Shown: in pieces, positions 20,419-31,950 of the stretch
How the letters are laid out: the number at the start of each line of letters is the position of its first letter
Position numbering within the stretch: position 1 is the first letter of the stretch
NCBI RefSeq assembly: GCF_003711515.1
Contig: NW_021167080.1
Location: 4,160,381 to 4,224,380 of the forward strand
DNA from: Sodiomyces alkalinus F11
Lineage: Eukaryota; Ascomycota; Sordariomycetes; Glomerellales; Plectosphaerellaceae
Direction: 5' to 3'
DNA: 64,000 nt
Program-made: the position numbers and the translations under genes
Notes under the pieces: model-generated
The model's input: only the letters and a program-made list of their open reading frames with translations
Database searches by the model: none
What the model was told of the DNA's origin: nothing

Positions 20419-23400
20419 ATGACCGCGAGTCAAGACTCACATGGCGGGACGAATGGACTCAACGGCCACGCCAACGGCCACGCCAACGGCCACGCCAACG
20501 GCCACGCCAACGGCCACGCCAACGGCCGCGTCAACGGGGCCAACGGGGCCAACGGTCACACACCACCTTCGACCAAGCCCGTCGCCATCATTGGCATGAG
20601 CTGTCGCTTTCCGGGAGATGCCACCAGCCCCGAGAAACTATGGGAATTGGTCTCCGAGGGTCGTAGTGCGTGGTCGGAGATTCCAAAGAGTCGCTTCAAC
20701 CAAGAGGCTTTCTTTCATCCTCAAGACTCCAACCTTGGAACTGTAAGGACATGAAAGATCTGACAGTCCTCCTCCTCCTAACCCTCACCCACAGGCACTG
20801 ATGCTTCCATGTTCTCCATCTAGTCCAACGTCAGGGGTGGGCATTTCCTGACAGAAGATGTCTCCCTCTTCGACGCCTCCTTCTTCAACTTCTCGGCCGA
20901 AGTAGCTGCCAGCATGGACCCCCAGTACCGGTTGCAGCTCGAGTCGACCTTCGAGGCCATGGAGAGCGCCGGCGTCACCATCGCCGACATGGCCGGGACC
21001 CAGACGTCCGTGTTCGCGGGCGCCTTCTTCCGAGACTACCACGACGTCCTGATGCGGGACCCCGAGACGCTTCCCCGTTACTTCATGACAGGCAACGGCG
21101 CCGCCATGGTCTCGAATCGTCTCTCCCACTTTTTCGACCTGAGGGGTGCCAGTGCCACTATAGACACCGGTTGTTCCACCGGCCTGACAGCTCTCCACCT
21201 GGCGTGCCAGAGCCTGCAGACCGGCGAGGCGGCCATGTCGGTCGTTGGCGGCGTCAACGTCATGATTAACCCGGACATGTTCGTGTCCATGTCGAACCTG
21301 GGCTTGCTCGGACCCGACGGTCGCTCCTATACATTCGACCATCGGGGTAAAGGGTATGGGCGTGGCGAAGGTGTCGCCACTCTGCTCATCAAACCGCTCG
21401 AAGACGCTCTTCGAGATGGGAATCCCATACGAGCCGTTATCCGTACCACCGCTCTGAACCAGGACGGCAAGACGCCCACCATGACGTCGCCGTCTCCGGA
21501 AGCTCAGCAGGAGCTGATCCGCACCTGCTACCTCAACGCCGGCCTCGATCCTCTCGAGACGGCCTACGTCGAAGCTCACGGAACTGGTACCAGGACCGGT
21601 GATCCCATCGAGGCCGGCGCCATCGGCGAGGTCCTGGGCAAGGGACGTCCCGCAGACAAGCCTCTCTTGATAGGATCCATCAAGTCCAACATCGGCCATC
21701 TCGAGGCGGCTTCCGGCCTCGCCGCCATCATCAAAGTGGCCCTGGCCTTCGAGAAGGGCTACATCCCGCCGAACCATGACTTCCAGGTTGGGAACCCGGG
21801 CATCCTCTTCAACGAGTGGAGGCTGCGCGTCCCGGTAAAGCTGGAGCCGTGGCCCGCAGGTCTCCCTCGTCGCGCCTCGATCAGCAACTTTGGTTATGGC
21901 GGCACCAACGCCCACGTCATCATGGAGGACCCGAAGTGCTACCTCTCCCGAAAGGACACGGAAGAGACATCCAACGGTTCCTCCTCGTCCCTTCAGCGCT
22001 TTGTATTCCCCGTCAGCGCGAGGGACGAAACAGCCGCCAAGACCGCCATCTGCAACCTCAAGGAGTTCCTCCAGTCGAAGACGGAGGGAGAAGAGGTGAA
22101 GCTCGACAACCTCGCCTACACGCTGGGTCAGAAGAGGGCACTGTTCCCGTGGCGAGCCGCTACCCAAGCATCGACGGTGGCCGAACTGATCGACAACCTC
22201 GGGGACAGCGGCCTCCCGCCGACGCTCGCCAAGGACCTTCCGCGCCTCGGCTTCGTGTTCAACGGACAGGGCGCCCAGTGGTTTGCCATGGGACGCGAGC
22301 TCATGGGCGCCTACCCGGTGTTCGAACAGACCATCCGCGAGGCAGAACTCCAGCTTTACTCCCTAGGTTGCGAGTGGTCGTTGATCGACGAGCTGAAGAG
22401 GGACGAGGCGAGCTCCAGGGTCAACGAGACCCAGTTGGCCATGCCGCTCTCCGTGGCCATCCAGATTGCTCTGGTCCGGCTTCTCGGGTCGTGGGGCGTC
22501 AAGCCTACCGCCGTCACGGGTCACTCGTCCGGTGAGATCTCGGCCGCTTTCGCCGCCGGCGCATTGTCCCTCCGTGCCGCGATGGCGACGGCGTTCTTCC
22601 GCGGCTCGATCACGGACAAGTATTTGGTCCAGGATAAGACCACGTCCGGGTCGATGATGGCTGTTGGTCTTGGTCCCCAGTCTGTCGAGCCCTATCTCGA
22701 CCAGGTCACGGAGGGCAAGGTCGTCATCGCCTGTGTCAACAGCCCCTCGAGCGTGACCTTGTCCGGAGACACGACGGGCATCACCGAGCTCGAGGCCAGG
22801 CTGAAGGACGAGGGTGTCTTCGCCCGCAAGCTGCAGGTTCCCGCTGCGTATCACTCTCACCATATGGCTCGTCTTGCCGCGAAATACCAGGCCGCCCTTG
22901 AACCCCACGTCCTTCCGAGTGCGAGCTTTGACGGCGTTTTGTTCTCGTCTCCTGTCACCGGCGGGTGGGTCGAGAAGCCTGAAGAGCTCGGCCCGGCTCA
23001 CTGGGTCAAGAACATGGTCCAGCCCGTCCTGTTCGCCGACTCGTTCTACAACATGTGCGTCGGGGACACTAACACAGAGGAACATGAAGCCGACAAGTCG
23101 AAGAACATCGACATGATTGTCGAGATTGGCCCTCATGGCGCCCTTGCCGGTCCCATCAGACAAAGCCTGACCACGGTGGAAGCGCTCAAGGGTAAAGGCT
23201 TGGGCTACGTGTCGTGTCTGAACCGCGGCACCGATGCCGTCCAAACAATGCAAGATCTCGTCGTCAACCTGCTGGGCAAAGGCTACCCCGTCGACCTCGG
23301 CAAGGTGAACTTCCCCCTACCCACCGAGGGACTCGAGGTCGTTGCTCAGCTCCCCTCGTACCCCTGGAACCACTCGACCAAGTTCTGGATGGAGTCCCGG

Positions 23401-26400
23401 AAGAACAGGGACTACCGCCATCGCAAGCACGCTCCCCATGATCTCCTGGGCACTCTTATTCCGGGAAGCAACCTGTTGTCTCCGACGTGGAGGAACATGA
23501 TCCGCCCAGCTGAGATTCCGTGGGTTCGTGACCATATCGTCGACAACGAGATCGTCTACCCAGGCGCAGGCCAAATCGCCATGGCCATCGAGGCAGTCCG
23601 GCAACTCTTTGTCGATAAGGATGTCCCCATCGTCGGGTATACCCTCCGAGACATTGAGATCATGAGAGCTCTCATCATCCCGGATACCATTTTCGGTGCC
23701 GAGGTCCATCTGAATCTCACCGTCCCTGATGACAGGTCGCTGTCACGAGACTGGCGCGAATTCCACATCTACACGTACAGCGGCACTTCGGGGGCAGACG
23801 AGGCGGGAGACTGGGTCGAGTGCTGCAAGGGTCTCATCTCCGTTGTCACGCCCACTCCCAACGGCCACACGTCGGACTGGCGCCGCGTGTATCCCGAGAC
23901 GAAGGCGATCAACTTCGACACCAAGTCCGGGGCGTACAGCCGGGCCATCGAGGTCAGCGACTTCTACGACGGCCTCTACGCCATCAACATCAAGCACGGC
24001 GAGGCCTTCCAGAACCTAGACGCCATCCGCAGCGGAAACGCCCAGTCCGTCACGGCGTTCCACGTTGCCGACACGGCGGCCATCATGCCGTCGGGTGTGC
24101 AGAGCAGCCACGTCATCCATCCCATCACGCTCGATCAGCTCTTCCAGGCCGCTTACACGGCCGTCTCGCCGCACGTCCAGGCCACCATGGGCGCCGCCAT
24201 CCCCCGCTCGATCAAGAAGATGTTCGTGGCGTCGGATATCAGCAGCCAGGCCGGACACGAGTTCCACAACTTTGCCAAGATCCACTACGCGAGCGCTCAG
24301 GGGTTCGACGTGTCCATGGCCCTCGCGAACAAGGACGAGCGGGGCGGCGCGCCTCCCGTGCTGGAGATCGGGCAGATGCACTACCAGTCGCTCGGAAACG
24401 TCGCCGCGAAGGACGATTCGGACCAGACCAAGCTCTGCTTGAAGTCCAACTGGGTCCACGACCTGTCCGTCGTGAAGAGGGATACCTACAAGAAGTCCGT
24501 CAAAGGACTGATGAGCCCTCGCGAAACCACCTTGGTCGAGGACCTTAAGCGGGCTACCGTCTATATCATCAACGACGTCCTCGAAGAGCTCACGGAGGAG
24601 GACATTGAGAAATTGGACTGGCACTACAAGATCTTCCTGGACTGGTTGCAGTATCAGCAGGAACTGGCATCGACAGACCAGATCGCGCCCATGAGCTCGA
24701 AATGGTCCCAGGCCACCGAAGGAGCAAAGCAGCGGCTCTGGGATCAAGTCAGCGCGGCCTCGGTCAACGGAGAGATGTTGGTCCGCATTGGCAACAACCT
24801 CCTCGGCATTCTGCGAAAGGAGGTCACCCCCCTGGAGCTCATGATGGAAGAGAACCTCCTCTACAAATACTACGAGAACGCCCTCCGCGTCGAACGCTCC
24901 CTCGAACAGGTCCAGAAACTCGTCAAGACCTTCTCGTACGCCTACCCCCGGGCCAAGGTCCTCGAGATCGGCGGCGGCACCGGCGCCTGCACCGGCCCCG
25001 CCCTGCGCGCCATGAGCGACGACGAGTCCGGCGCGAACCCCCACTTTGCGCGCTACGACTTCACCGACATCTCGTCCGGCTTCTTCGAGACGGCGCGCAA
25101 GACCTTCGCGGCCTGGGAGCACCTGATGACGTTCAACAAGCTCAACGTCGAGGACAGCGCCGAAGAGCAGGGCTTCGAGCTCGGGAGCTACGACCTGATC
25201 ATCGCCTGCCAGGTGCTCCACGCCACGCGCGACATGGACCACACCATGGCCAACGTGCACAAGCTGCTGAAGCCCGGCGGCAAGCTGGTCATGGTGGAGA
25301 CGACGCAGGATGCCATGGACGTGCAGCTCGTGTTCGGCACGCTGCCTGGCTGGTGGCTCAGCAAGGAGCCCGAGAGGAAGTACAGCCCCAATATGCCCCT
25401 CGACATGTGGAAGGGTGTCCTCTCCCGCACGGGATTCTCCGGCGTGGATATTGCGATTCGCGACAGCGAAGACGACCGCAACTATGCCATGAGCGTCATC
25501 ATGTCGACTGCCTTGCCGGACCATCCTAGCGACTATGCCCAGCAGGTCGTCCTCGCCTATGCCCCACACGTATCCCCTCCCCCCGAAAGCTGGCTCTCTG
25601 GTCTTCAGCGATCCATCGAGGGGGGGACAGGGGCCCATGTGTCCATGGAAAGCCTCGACAAGCTCAACCCCGCCGGGCAAGTGGTCGTCTTCGTTTCGGA
25701 AATCGAGTCTCCCGTCCTGGATGGCATCTATGGTGCTGGCTTTGCGTCGATCCAGCGTCTTCTCACCGAGGCCAAGGGTGTCTTCTGGATCACCCGCGGC
25801 GCTACCATCGACTGCCCGAATCCCGATCTGGCCCTCCACACAGGTCTATTGCGTACTCGTCGTCTCGAGGACAACTCGAAGCGATATATTGCTCTCGACC
25901 TCGACCCCCAGGACGCGGACGCCGTCTGGTCCGATTCCTCCATCGAGACCATCTCCGAGGTTTTCGCCAGGACATTCGACTATGCGACGGAGAAGAACAC
26001 GCTCGACTTTGAATACGCCGTCCGCGGAGGTGATCTCTTGGTCCCGAGGATCAGCGAGGACTCCAAGGAGAACAACGAGACGCGCGCCGACGACACGACC
26101 AACATGGAGCCCGAGATGCAGGAATTCCTGCAGCCAGGCCGCGAGCTCCGCATGGGCGTTGAGACACCAGGTCTCCTCGACAGCCTCATGTTCAAGGACG
26201 ACCCCGAAGCCGGCAAGCCCCTCGAGGAAGACTTTGTCGAGATCGAAGCCAAGGCTTTCGGCCTCAACTTCCGCGACATCATGGTCTCGATGGGCCAGCT
26301 GCAGGAGAAGATCGTGGGCTTCGAGTGCAGCGGCATCGTTACCCGCGTCGGTCCTCCTTCGGCCAACAACGCCCAGCAGCAGCACAGCTTCAAAGTCGGC

Positions 26401-28416
26401 GACCGTGTGTGCGCGTTGACGACGCGGGGCCACTGGGCCAACAGGATCCGCATCCACTACACGGGCGTCGGTACGATCCCGGACCACATGTCGTTCGAGG
26501 CGGCGGCGTCCATCCCCATGGTCTTCGTGACGGCGTACTACAGCCTGTTCGAGAAGGCGCGGCTCGAAAGGGGGGACACGGTGCTCATCCACGCCGCATC
26601 GGGCGGCGTGGGACAGGCGGCCATCATCCTGGCCAAGTGGGCCGGCGCCGAGGTCTTCGCCACCGTGGGCGCGCCGGAGAAGCGCGCGTTCGTGCGCGAC
26701 ACGTACGGCATTCCGGACGACCATATTTTCTCCTCGCGCGACGTGTCGTTTGCCGCCGACGTGCTGGCGACCACCGGCGGCCGCGGCGTCGACGTCCTGC
26801 TGAACTCCCTGGCGGGCGAGATGTTGCAGGAGTCGTGGAACGTCATGGCCACGCTGGGCCGGTTCGTGGAGATTGGCAAGCGCGACATCCAGACGCGGAA
26901 GCGGCTGGAGATGGAGCCGTTCGGCCGCGCCATCTCCTTCATGGCCGTCGACCTGATCCAGCTCGGCAACTTCCAGGGCAAGACCATGCACCGCGTCATG
27001 GGCGAGTGTCTGGACCTGCTCGAGGCCAAGACCATCCAACCCATCCAGCCGGTCACCGTGTACCCCATCTCGGAGATCCAGCGTGCTTTCCGCACCATGC
27101 AGGCGGGCAAGCATCTCGGCAAGATCGTCGTCAAGCCGAACCCGGGGGATCTCGTCAAGGTGTTGTCGCAGAGGCAGGCGGTCAAGCTGAACCCGGAGGC
27201 TTCGTACCTGCTCGTCGGCGGGCTGGGCGGCATCGGTCGGTCTATCGCCCAGTGGCTGGTCGCGCGGGGTGCGAAGAACCTCATCTTGGTGTCCCGTTCA
27301 GCGGCGTCCCAGAGCAACTCGCAGGCCTTTGTGAAGGAGCTGCAAGCCGCGGGTTGCAACACGGTCATCAAGAATTGCGACATTGCGGATGCCAGTGATC
27401 TGCGCCGCGTTATCGATGAGTGTTACGCCGAAGTGCCCGCTGTTAAGGGTGTCATCCAGGCGGCCATGGTTCTCAATGTAAGTGAAACAAGTGATTGATC
27501 CTGATTCCTCCCCGGTTTCGCTTCCCCAAGTCACTAACACACACGCCAGGACTCCGTCTTCGAACACATGGAATACAAACAATGGGTCAACGCCACCCGT
27601 CCCAAGGTGCTGGGCACGCGCAACCTCCACGACCAGTTTGGCGACTCCCTGGACTTCTTCGTCATGCTCTCCTCCGCCACCGGCGTGCTCGGAAACACCT
27701 CCCAGGCCAACTACGCCGCAGGAGGCACGTTCCAAGACGCCTTCGCACGGTTCCGCACCTCGCAAGGCCTCCCCGCCGTGTCCATCGACCTGGGAATGGT
27801 CAAGTCGGTCGGCTACGTGGCCGAGACCAAGGGCGTCGCGGAACGTCTCGCAAAGATCGGCTACAGGCCGTTGGAGGAGGACGAAGTGCTGCGGATCATC
27901 GAATCGGCGGTGCGGACGCCCCTGCGCCAGCAGCAGGCGGAGGCGGGGCGCCACAGCCAGGTCATCACGGGCTTGGCGCAGTACGAGAGCGTCGACGACA
28001 TTGTGTGGCGCGAAGAGCTGCGGTTCTCGGGTCTCCGGCGTCTTCGCGGCTCCCATGCCAATGCCGATGGCGAGGCGGCAGGGAAGAGAAAGTCGGGCGA
28101 TAACAGCTTCGGAACCGTCCTCTCCAAGGCGGAGTCCATGACGGAGGCTGTTGGGCACGTTGCCGGTGCTATCGTGGCCAAGCTGTCGGAGATGTTCATG
28201 TATGCCGCCTCGGACATTGATACGAACCAGGGCCTTGGCAAGTACGGAGTGGACTCGCTGGTGGCAGTTGAGTTGAGGAATTGGCTTGTCAGCAGGATGC
28301 AGACGGAGGTTTCCATCTTTGATATCTTGCAGAGCTCGTCGTTGATGGTGTTGGCGGAGAAGGCGGCGGCGGCGAGTAAGTATGTGATCAAGGCTGGGCT
28401 GGTGGCGGCGGTTTAA
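20419..28416 (+). CDS. Highly reducing polyketide synthase 2 (KS-AT-DH-MT-ER-KR-ACP)
   Basis: Three exons (20419-20742, 20824-27477, 27550-28416) encode 2614 residues. KS: Cys225 in DTGCSTG (a variant of DTACSSS), His360 in AHGTG, NIGHLE. AT: Ser676 in GHSSG. DH: His in [13 protein letters not shown] (Asn where Gly is usual) and an Asp in [11 protein letters not shown]-methyltransferase: intact SAM loop LEIGGGTG at about 1489. ER: intact [11 protein letters not shown] at about 2030. KR: GGLGGIG at about 2240 and Tyr2381 in QANYAAG. ACP: Ser2562 in YGVDSL. No release domain follows. The N-terminal 50 residues contain a NGHA tandem repeat. All reductive domains look functional, so a methylated, variably reduced chain is expected. 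The last intron lies in the KR at the same place as PKS 1 intron 4, showing common ancestry. Confidence 0.97.
20460..20525 (+). repeat. 12 bp coding minisatellite in the PKS 2 leader
   Basis: About five tandem copies of GGCCACGCCAAC, encoding repeated Asn-Gly-His-Ala, followed by decayed copies ([13 protein letters not shown]). The unit is a multiple of three, so copy-number change keeps the frame. Confidence 0.9.
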
Positions 28417-28660
28417 GGGGCTTTTGTTTTCTTTCTTTCGATTCGTTCTTGTTATCTGTATTCTGCTAAGAGGTTCCTTTGCCATTGTGAACAATACGCT
28501 GCTGAATTAAAGTCATTTGCATCAAACGTGGAGACGGTGCTCCATGGTATCCGGCCGCACAACACCAAACATGCGCTGCCCCAGTCCCTGCTCTGAACCA
28601 ACAAACGCCAGCCAATATCGACGACCGTCAAGTGACTACTCGAATGTACAATCTGGTAGT

Positions 28661-29139
28661 CTACCAGCTTAGAACGTTGAAGATGGATTTTCGCGGATCT
28701 GGGGCGCCTTCAAAGACGCGAGCCCGGGTGGCTTCCCTCTCGGGGGTGTGGGATCGGGCGAAGTAGCGATCCAGAGTAGTTGATTGCTGTTTGAGCTGTG
28801 ACCGAACGAAGCTTCCCACCGCGGTTGCTGTGTATCTGGTGTCAGTCTGGTCTGGATTGTGTGGTGGTCTTGTAGTTGTCTGGTGATGGAAAAGGGCGGA
28901 AAAGGGGGAATAAAAAGGGGGAATAAAAAGGGGGGAATAAAAAGGGGGAAGGAAAAGGGGAACAAGAAAAAAAGCTGACTAACCTGCTCCGACCATCATA
29001 AGAGTGGGAAGAACCCTTGTATTTATTAGTCTTGTTATGATTCTCATCTGGTTTCTTCCAGAATAAAGGCTGAGTTTGGCTCTTACCTCGTTGTCATGAC
29101 CGAGGACGTAACGGCCTTTGTAGCTGCTCGAGCGACCAT
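28661..29139 (-). CDS. Small conserved-looking protein, function unknown
   Basis: Three exons (29139-29087, 29015-28984, 28827-28661) splice to 83 residues. Donors are GTAAGA and GTTAGT; acceptors are AAG and CAG. The protein starts MVARAATKAV, has a short hydrophobic segment (VLPTLMMVGAG), and continues with a charged region (QLKQQSTTLDRYFARSH, then TPEREATRARVFEG). It ends DPRKSIFNVLSW. The basic, hydroxylated N-terminus followed by a single hydrophobic stretch would suit a mitochondrial or inner-membrane microprotein. I do not recognise the family. It sits immediately outside PKS 2, and its middle intron carries a G-rich minisatellite. An alternative is that only the last exon is real, but the consistent frame argues for the whole model. 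Confidence 0.6.
28880..28970 (+). repeat. GGGGGAATAAAAA minisatellite in an intron
   Basis: Four or so near-perfect tandem copies of a 13-14 bp unit (GGGGGAATAAAAA) preceded and followed by decayed GGAAAAGG units. It lies within the second intron of the small minus-strand gene. Confidence 0.85.
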
Positions 29140-29483
29140 TTTGGTGTGAATATGTCTGAGTGTGGAATAGAGTGAGATGAGAGTGAGTGGCGGATGAGTG
29201 GCGGATGAACCCGATCAGTTACTCCGTATGAGAGACGGGACGAAGGTGAAAATGGGGATGACTAATCGTCCTGAAGTGGACTCAAGTCGCGGGTGTGGTG
29301 TCGTGGTATAAGTTGGTTGTATCTAATGAGTGTAACATACCAGGCAGATCATCATTTATATCTTCATTCTCAAGTTTAAGAAATTCCATCGCTTTATAGA
29401 GTATATGATTTATGTGTCTAATATAGGGCGAGTGTTGTTCGAATATTGCATAGTCTAGTGGGAAAATCGGCCGACGAGGCTTC
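29140..29483. other. Intergenic, ordinary composition
   Basis: Sequence of normal composition upstream of the small gene. It contains a doubled GAGTGGCGGAT unit near 29186-29206 but no gene. It ends sharply at the terminal inverted repeat of the next element. Confidence 0.5.
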
Positions 29484-29518
29484 TATACGGCAAATCACAG
29501 GGGGCACTATAACAACTT
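29484..29518 (+). repeat. Left terminal inverted repeat
   Basis: Core ACGGCAAATCACAGGGGGCA. Matches the reverse complement of 38094-38128 at 33 of 35 positions; both mismatches are transitions, as expected of RIP. Confidence 0.9.
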
Positions 29519-29889
29519 CTAAAAATAGTAACAAAAGGCTTCTAGGTCCACGCCAATAGTAGAAATAGCTCTACCTAATAATAGCATATATAATAATAAT
29601 TACATAGGTATATAAACATTCCCTTAATAGTAGTTAAGTAAATAGGGCGTATAAAATTATTCCACTATATAGCTCTATATAATCTTACGTAATATTATAA
29701 ACCTATTCGCACTTATAAAGGTATTTATATATACTTACGTAACTATAGCTAGCTCTACGTAATAAATAATAATAACGGCTAGTAATAACTCTATTTACCT
29801 TCTTTTAAAAATCGATTATATAGTAGTATTCACGAATAACTATTATAACTTAGCGGCTTACCCTATTTACGATAAGCCTCGACCTAGTT

Positions 29890-30660
29890 CTACACAGTTA
29901 AAGCGCGAAACCTCACCTACCTAGTCGGATTTATCTATAATCGACCTTACGGATATAACACCGCCGCGTAAACGAAAGGAAAAAGATATCCCGCTACTAA
30001 CCGCACTTTAAATTCCGGGTACGGAAGCCCGCGCTCTGGTTTACGTACTCCGGCACGGCGAAACGGAGCGTAAAAGAAGCATCGCGCAGATAAGAAAAGA
30101 GAAAGCGAAAAATCCTATAAAAGAAATCAGTATCACCCTATATAGTTATAAGTATAACGGATTAACTATTAGAGGCGTACCCTTCCGCGAGATTAAATCT
30201 ATCGCTAGGTAAAAGGTTATAGGCCGAGTTATAATTCTACTTAACCTTCCTTATCCTATGTCTTAGTATTTAGTTCGGTATAGTATTTCCTAGTTTAATA
30301 CGTAATTAGTATAGTTTAAGTAAGACCTTATAGTCTACCCTTATAATGAATAGAATTAGAAAAAGCTTATAGACTACCGTAATAGAATATATAAGACTAT
30401 AACGTTACGCGTACTGTTATATAAAGCCGACTTCGACCTTTTAAAAGACTACTATCTTAGTTTTCTTCGTGTAACGTAAATTAAAACTAAGGCACCTAAT
30501 CTAAATATTTCACGTAAACGACTAGGCCGAAAAGCTACTACGTAAAGTAATATAGTTATAGATAGAGATATACCTAGTACTATAAAGAAAGAAATTATCG
30601 TTAAACCCCGCGCAGAATTAGAAAATAAGAAAATAGTTAGAAAAATACCCACGCTTCCGT
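29890..30660 (+). pseudogene. Degenerate element ORF, left part
   Basis: On the plus strand, one frame stays readable between RIP-type stops. It includes a segment near 30130-30210 with SYKYNGLTIRGVPFREIKSI, and a later segment near 30390-30470 with LRVLLYKADFDLLKDYYLSF. Stops are mostly TAG or TAA where CAG, CAA or TGG would be expected. I do not recognise the family. It may be a DNA-binding or accessory protein of the element. Confidence 0.4.
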
Positions 30661-30949
30661 AGACGTAGGTGAAAAAGGAGGATAAAAACGACTCTAATAT
30701 ACAAAAGGAGGAAATAAGCGAGGGTAATATAAAGACGGAAATACCTAAGGATAAAAAGCCTTATATAAATCAAAAGGTTATTATACCTCCTTTAACGATA
30801 GGGCTTTAAGACCGTACAGGTCCGTCTATTATAGGATAAAAGCGTATAATTTCGAAAGTCAACGGACAGGAAGATCAGGATAAAGAATAAAAAAGATAAG
30901 TAAATACTATTCGCTATAATCGCTAAGTTGAATATCGCGCTCTAAATCC

Positions 30950-31950
30950 TTTTCGTCTATCCCTATAATAGTCTTATCCATAACTATACCCTCTTCCTTA
31001 AAGAGGTCCTTAATCAAAGTAATCCGGCCTTACGGCGTAGAAAGCAGCTTAAGTTATAAATCCGTATAACTATTCGTATATAAAGTTAGACCTTTCCGTA
31101 TATACTTATATAACAGTAAAGCAGGGTATTCACGATCTTATATAAGTAAGCTTACTAGAAGGTTAGTAGTAGTATCCGCGATACCTTTATAAATCTATAT
31201 TACCGTATTAGGAAGATATACTTCTATATCCGTAAGCTTATTAGCGAGAATCTTTTCCACTATATAAAGTCGTATACTATTAATCCGCACTTAATAATTC
31301 GGCGAGGTATAGTTATATAATATAAAAGGCTTACCAGTTATAATATACGGCCGAGATTTCTGCGGGCGAATAGTATAGGCGTTATAGACTTATATAAAGC
31401 GGGCGAAGTCTACGCGAAGAAGAGGCATATAAACGTAGAGCAGCGTAATCCTGTTAATAATTAAGCGGCCGTCGAAAAGTTCGTGTTTAGAAAAATAAAT
31501 AAAAAACTCCTATATTTTATTTAGTATAAGGATATATATAAATAGCCGATATTATACTTACCCGCTAAAATACCGAATAAGACTAGCAAAGTCTATTCCA
31601 CCACGATTTAATCCGTTAGTTATAAATACTTTTCCTAAATATCTAATAGTCTTTAAATTCAATTGGAACCTCTTTACTAAGTGCGTTCTTCTTTATATAG
31701 AAACCTCGAGAAATGTACTAATAAATACTAGCCGTAAGTGTTATTTTCTTTCCGCGATCTAATCGTATATATCTAGGCATAAAGCCAAGTTATCGTATAA
31801 CTCTAATATATTACGTGAGAATATTTCGAGACGTATAGGCTAACACACTAACGTAAAACTAAGTTATAAAACGGGAATAAGCATTAATTCCGGTATAGAT
31901 CTCGAAGCTAAAGGGAAGCAGTTTATCGTACGCGTCTATAGACTAAATAA
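30950..31950 (-). pseudogene. Degenerate minus-strand ORF, possibly a transposase/integrase core
   Basis: Read on the minus strand, fragments such as ELFDGRLIINRITLLYVY and PQKSRPYIITGKPFILYNY (about 31300-31500) are linked by RIP-type stops. Their tone recalls the C-terminal part of integrase-core proteins of fungal DNA transposons, in which a phrase close to NAHxIRxQ...PG(K/R)P is common. The match is from memory and weak. No DDE triad could be placed with confidence. Confidence 0.3.

Noticed and set aside
24016..25839. 607-codon open frame on the minus strand
   Set aside because: It lies wholly inside PKS 2, opposite a frame with intact DH and MT motifs. GC-rich third positions create such antisense frames, and its composition is not protein-like.
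1024..28416. Aurovertin or citreoviridin cluster
   Set aside because: The PaxM-type monooxygenase and acyltransferase fit, but the O-methyltransferase is absent, PKS 1 lacks a working methyltransferase, and a second HR-PKS is present.
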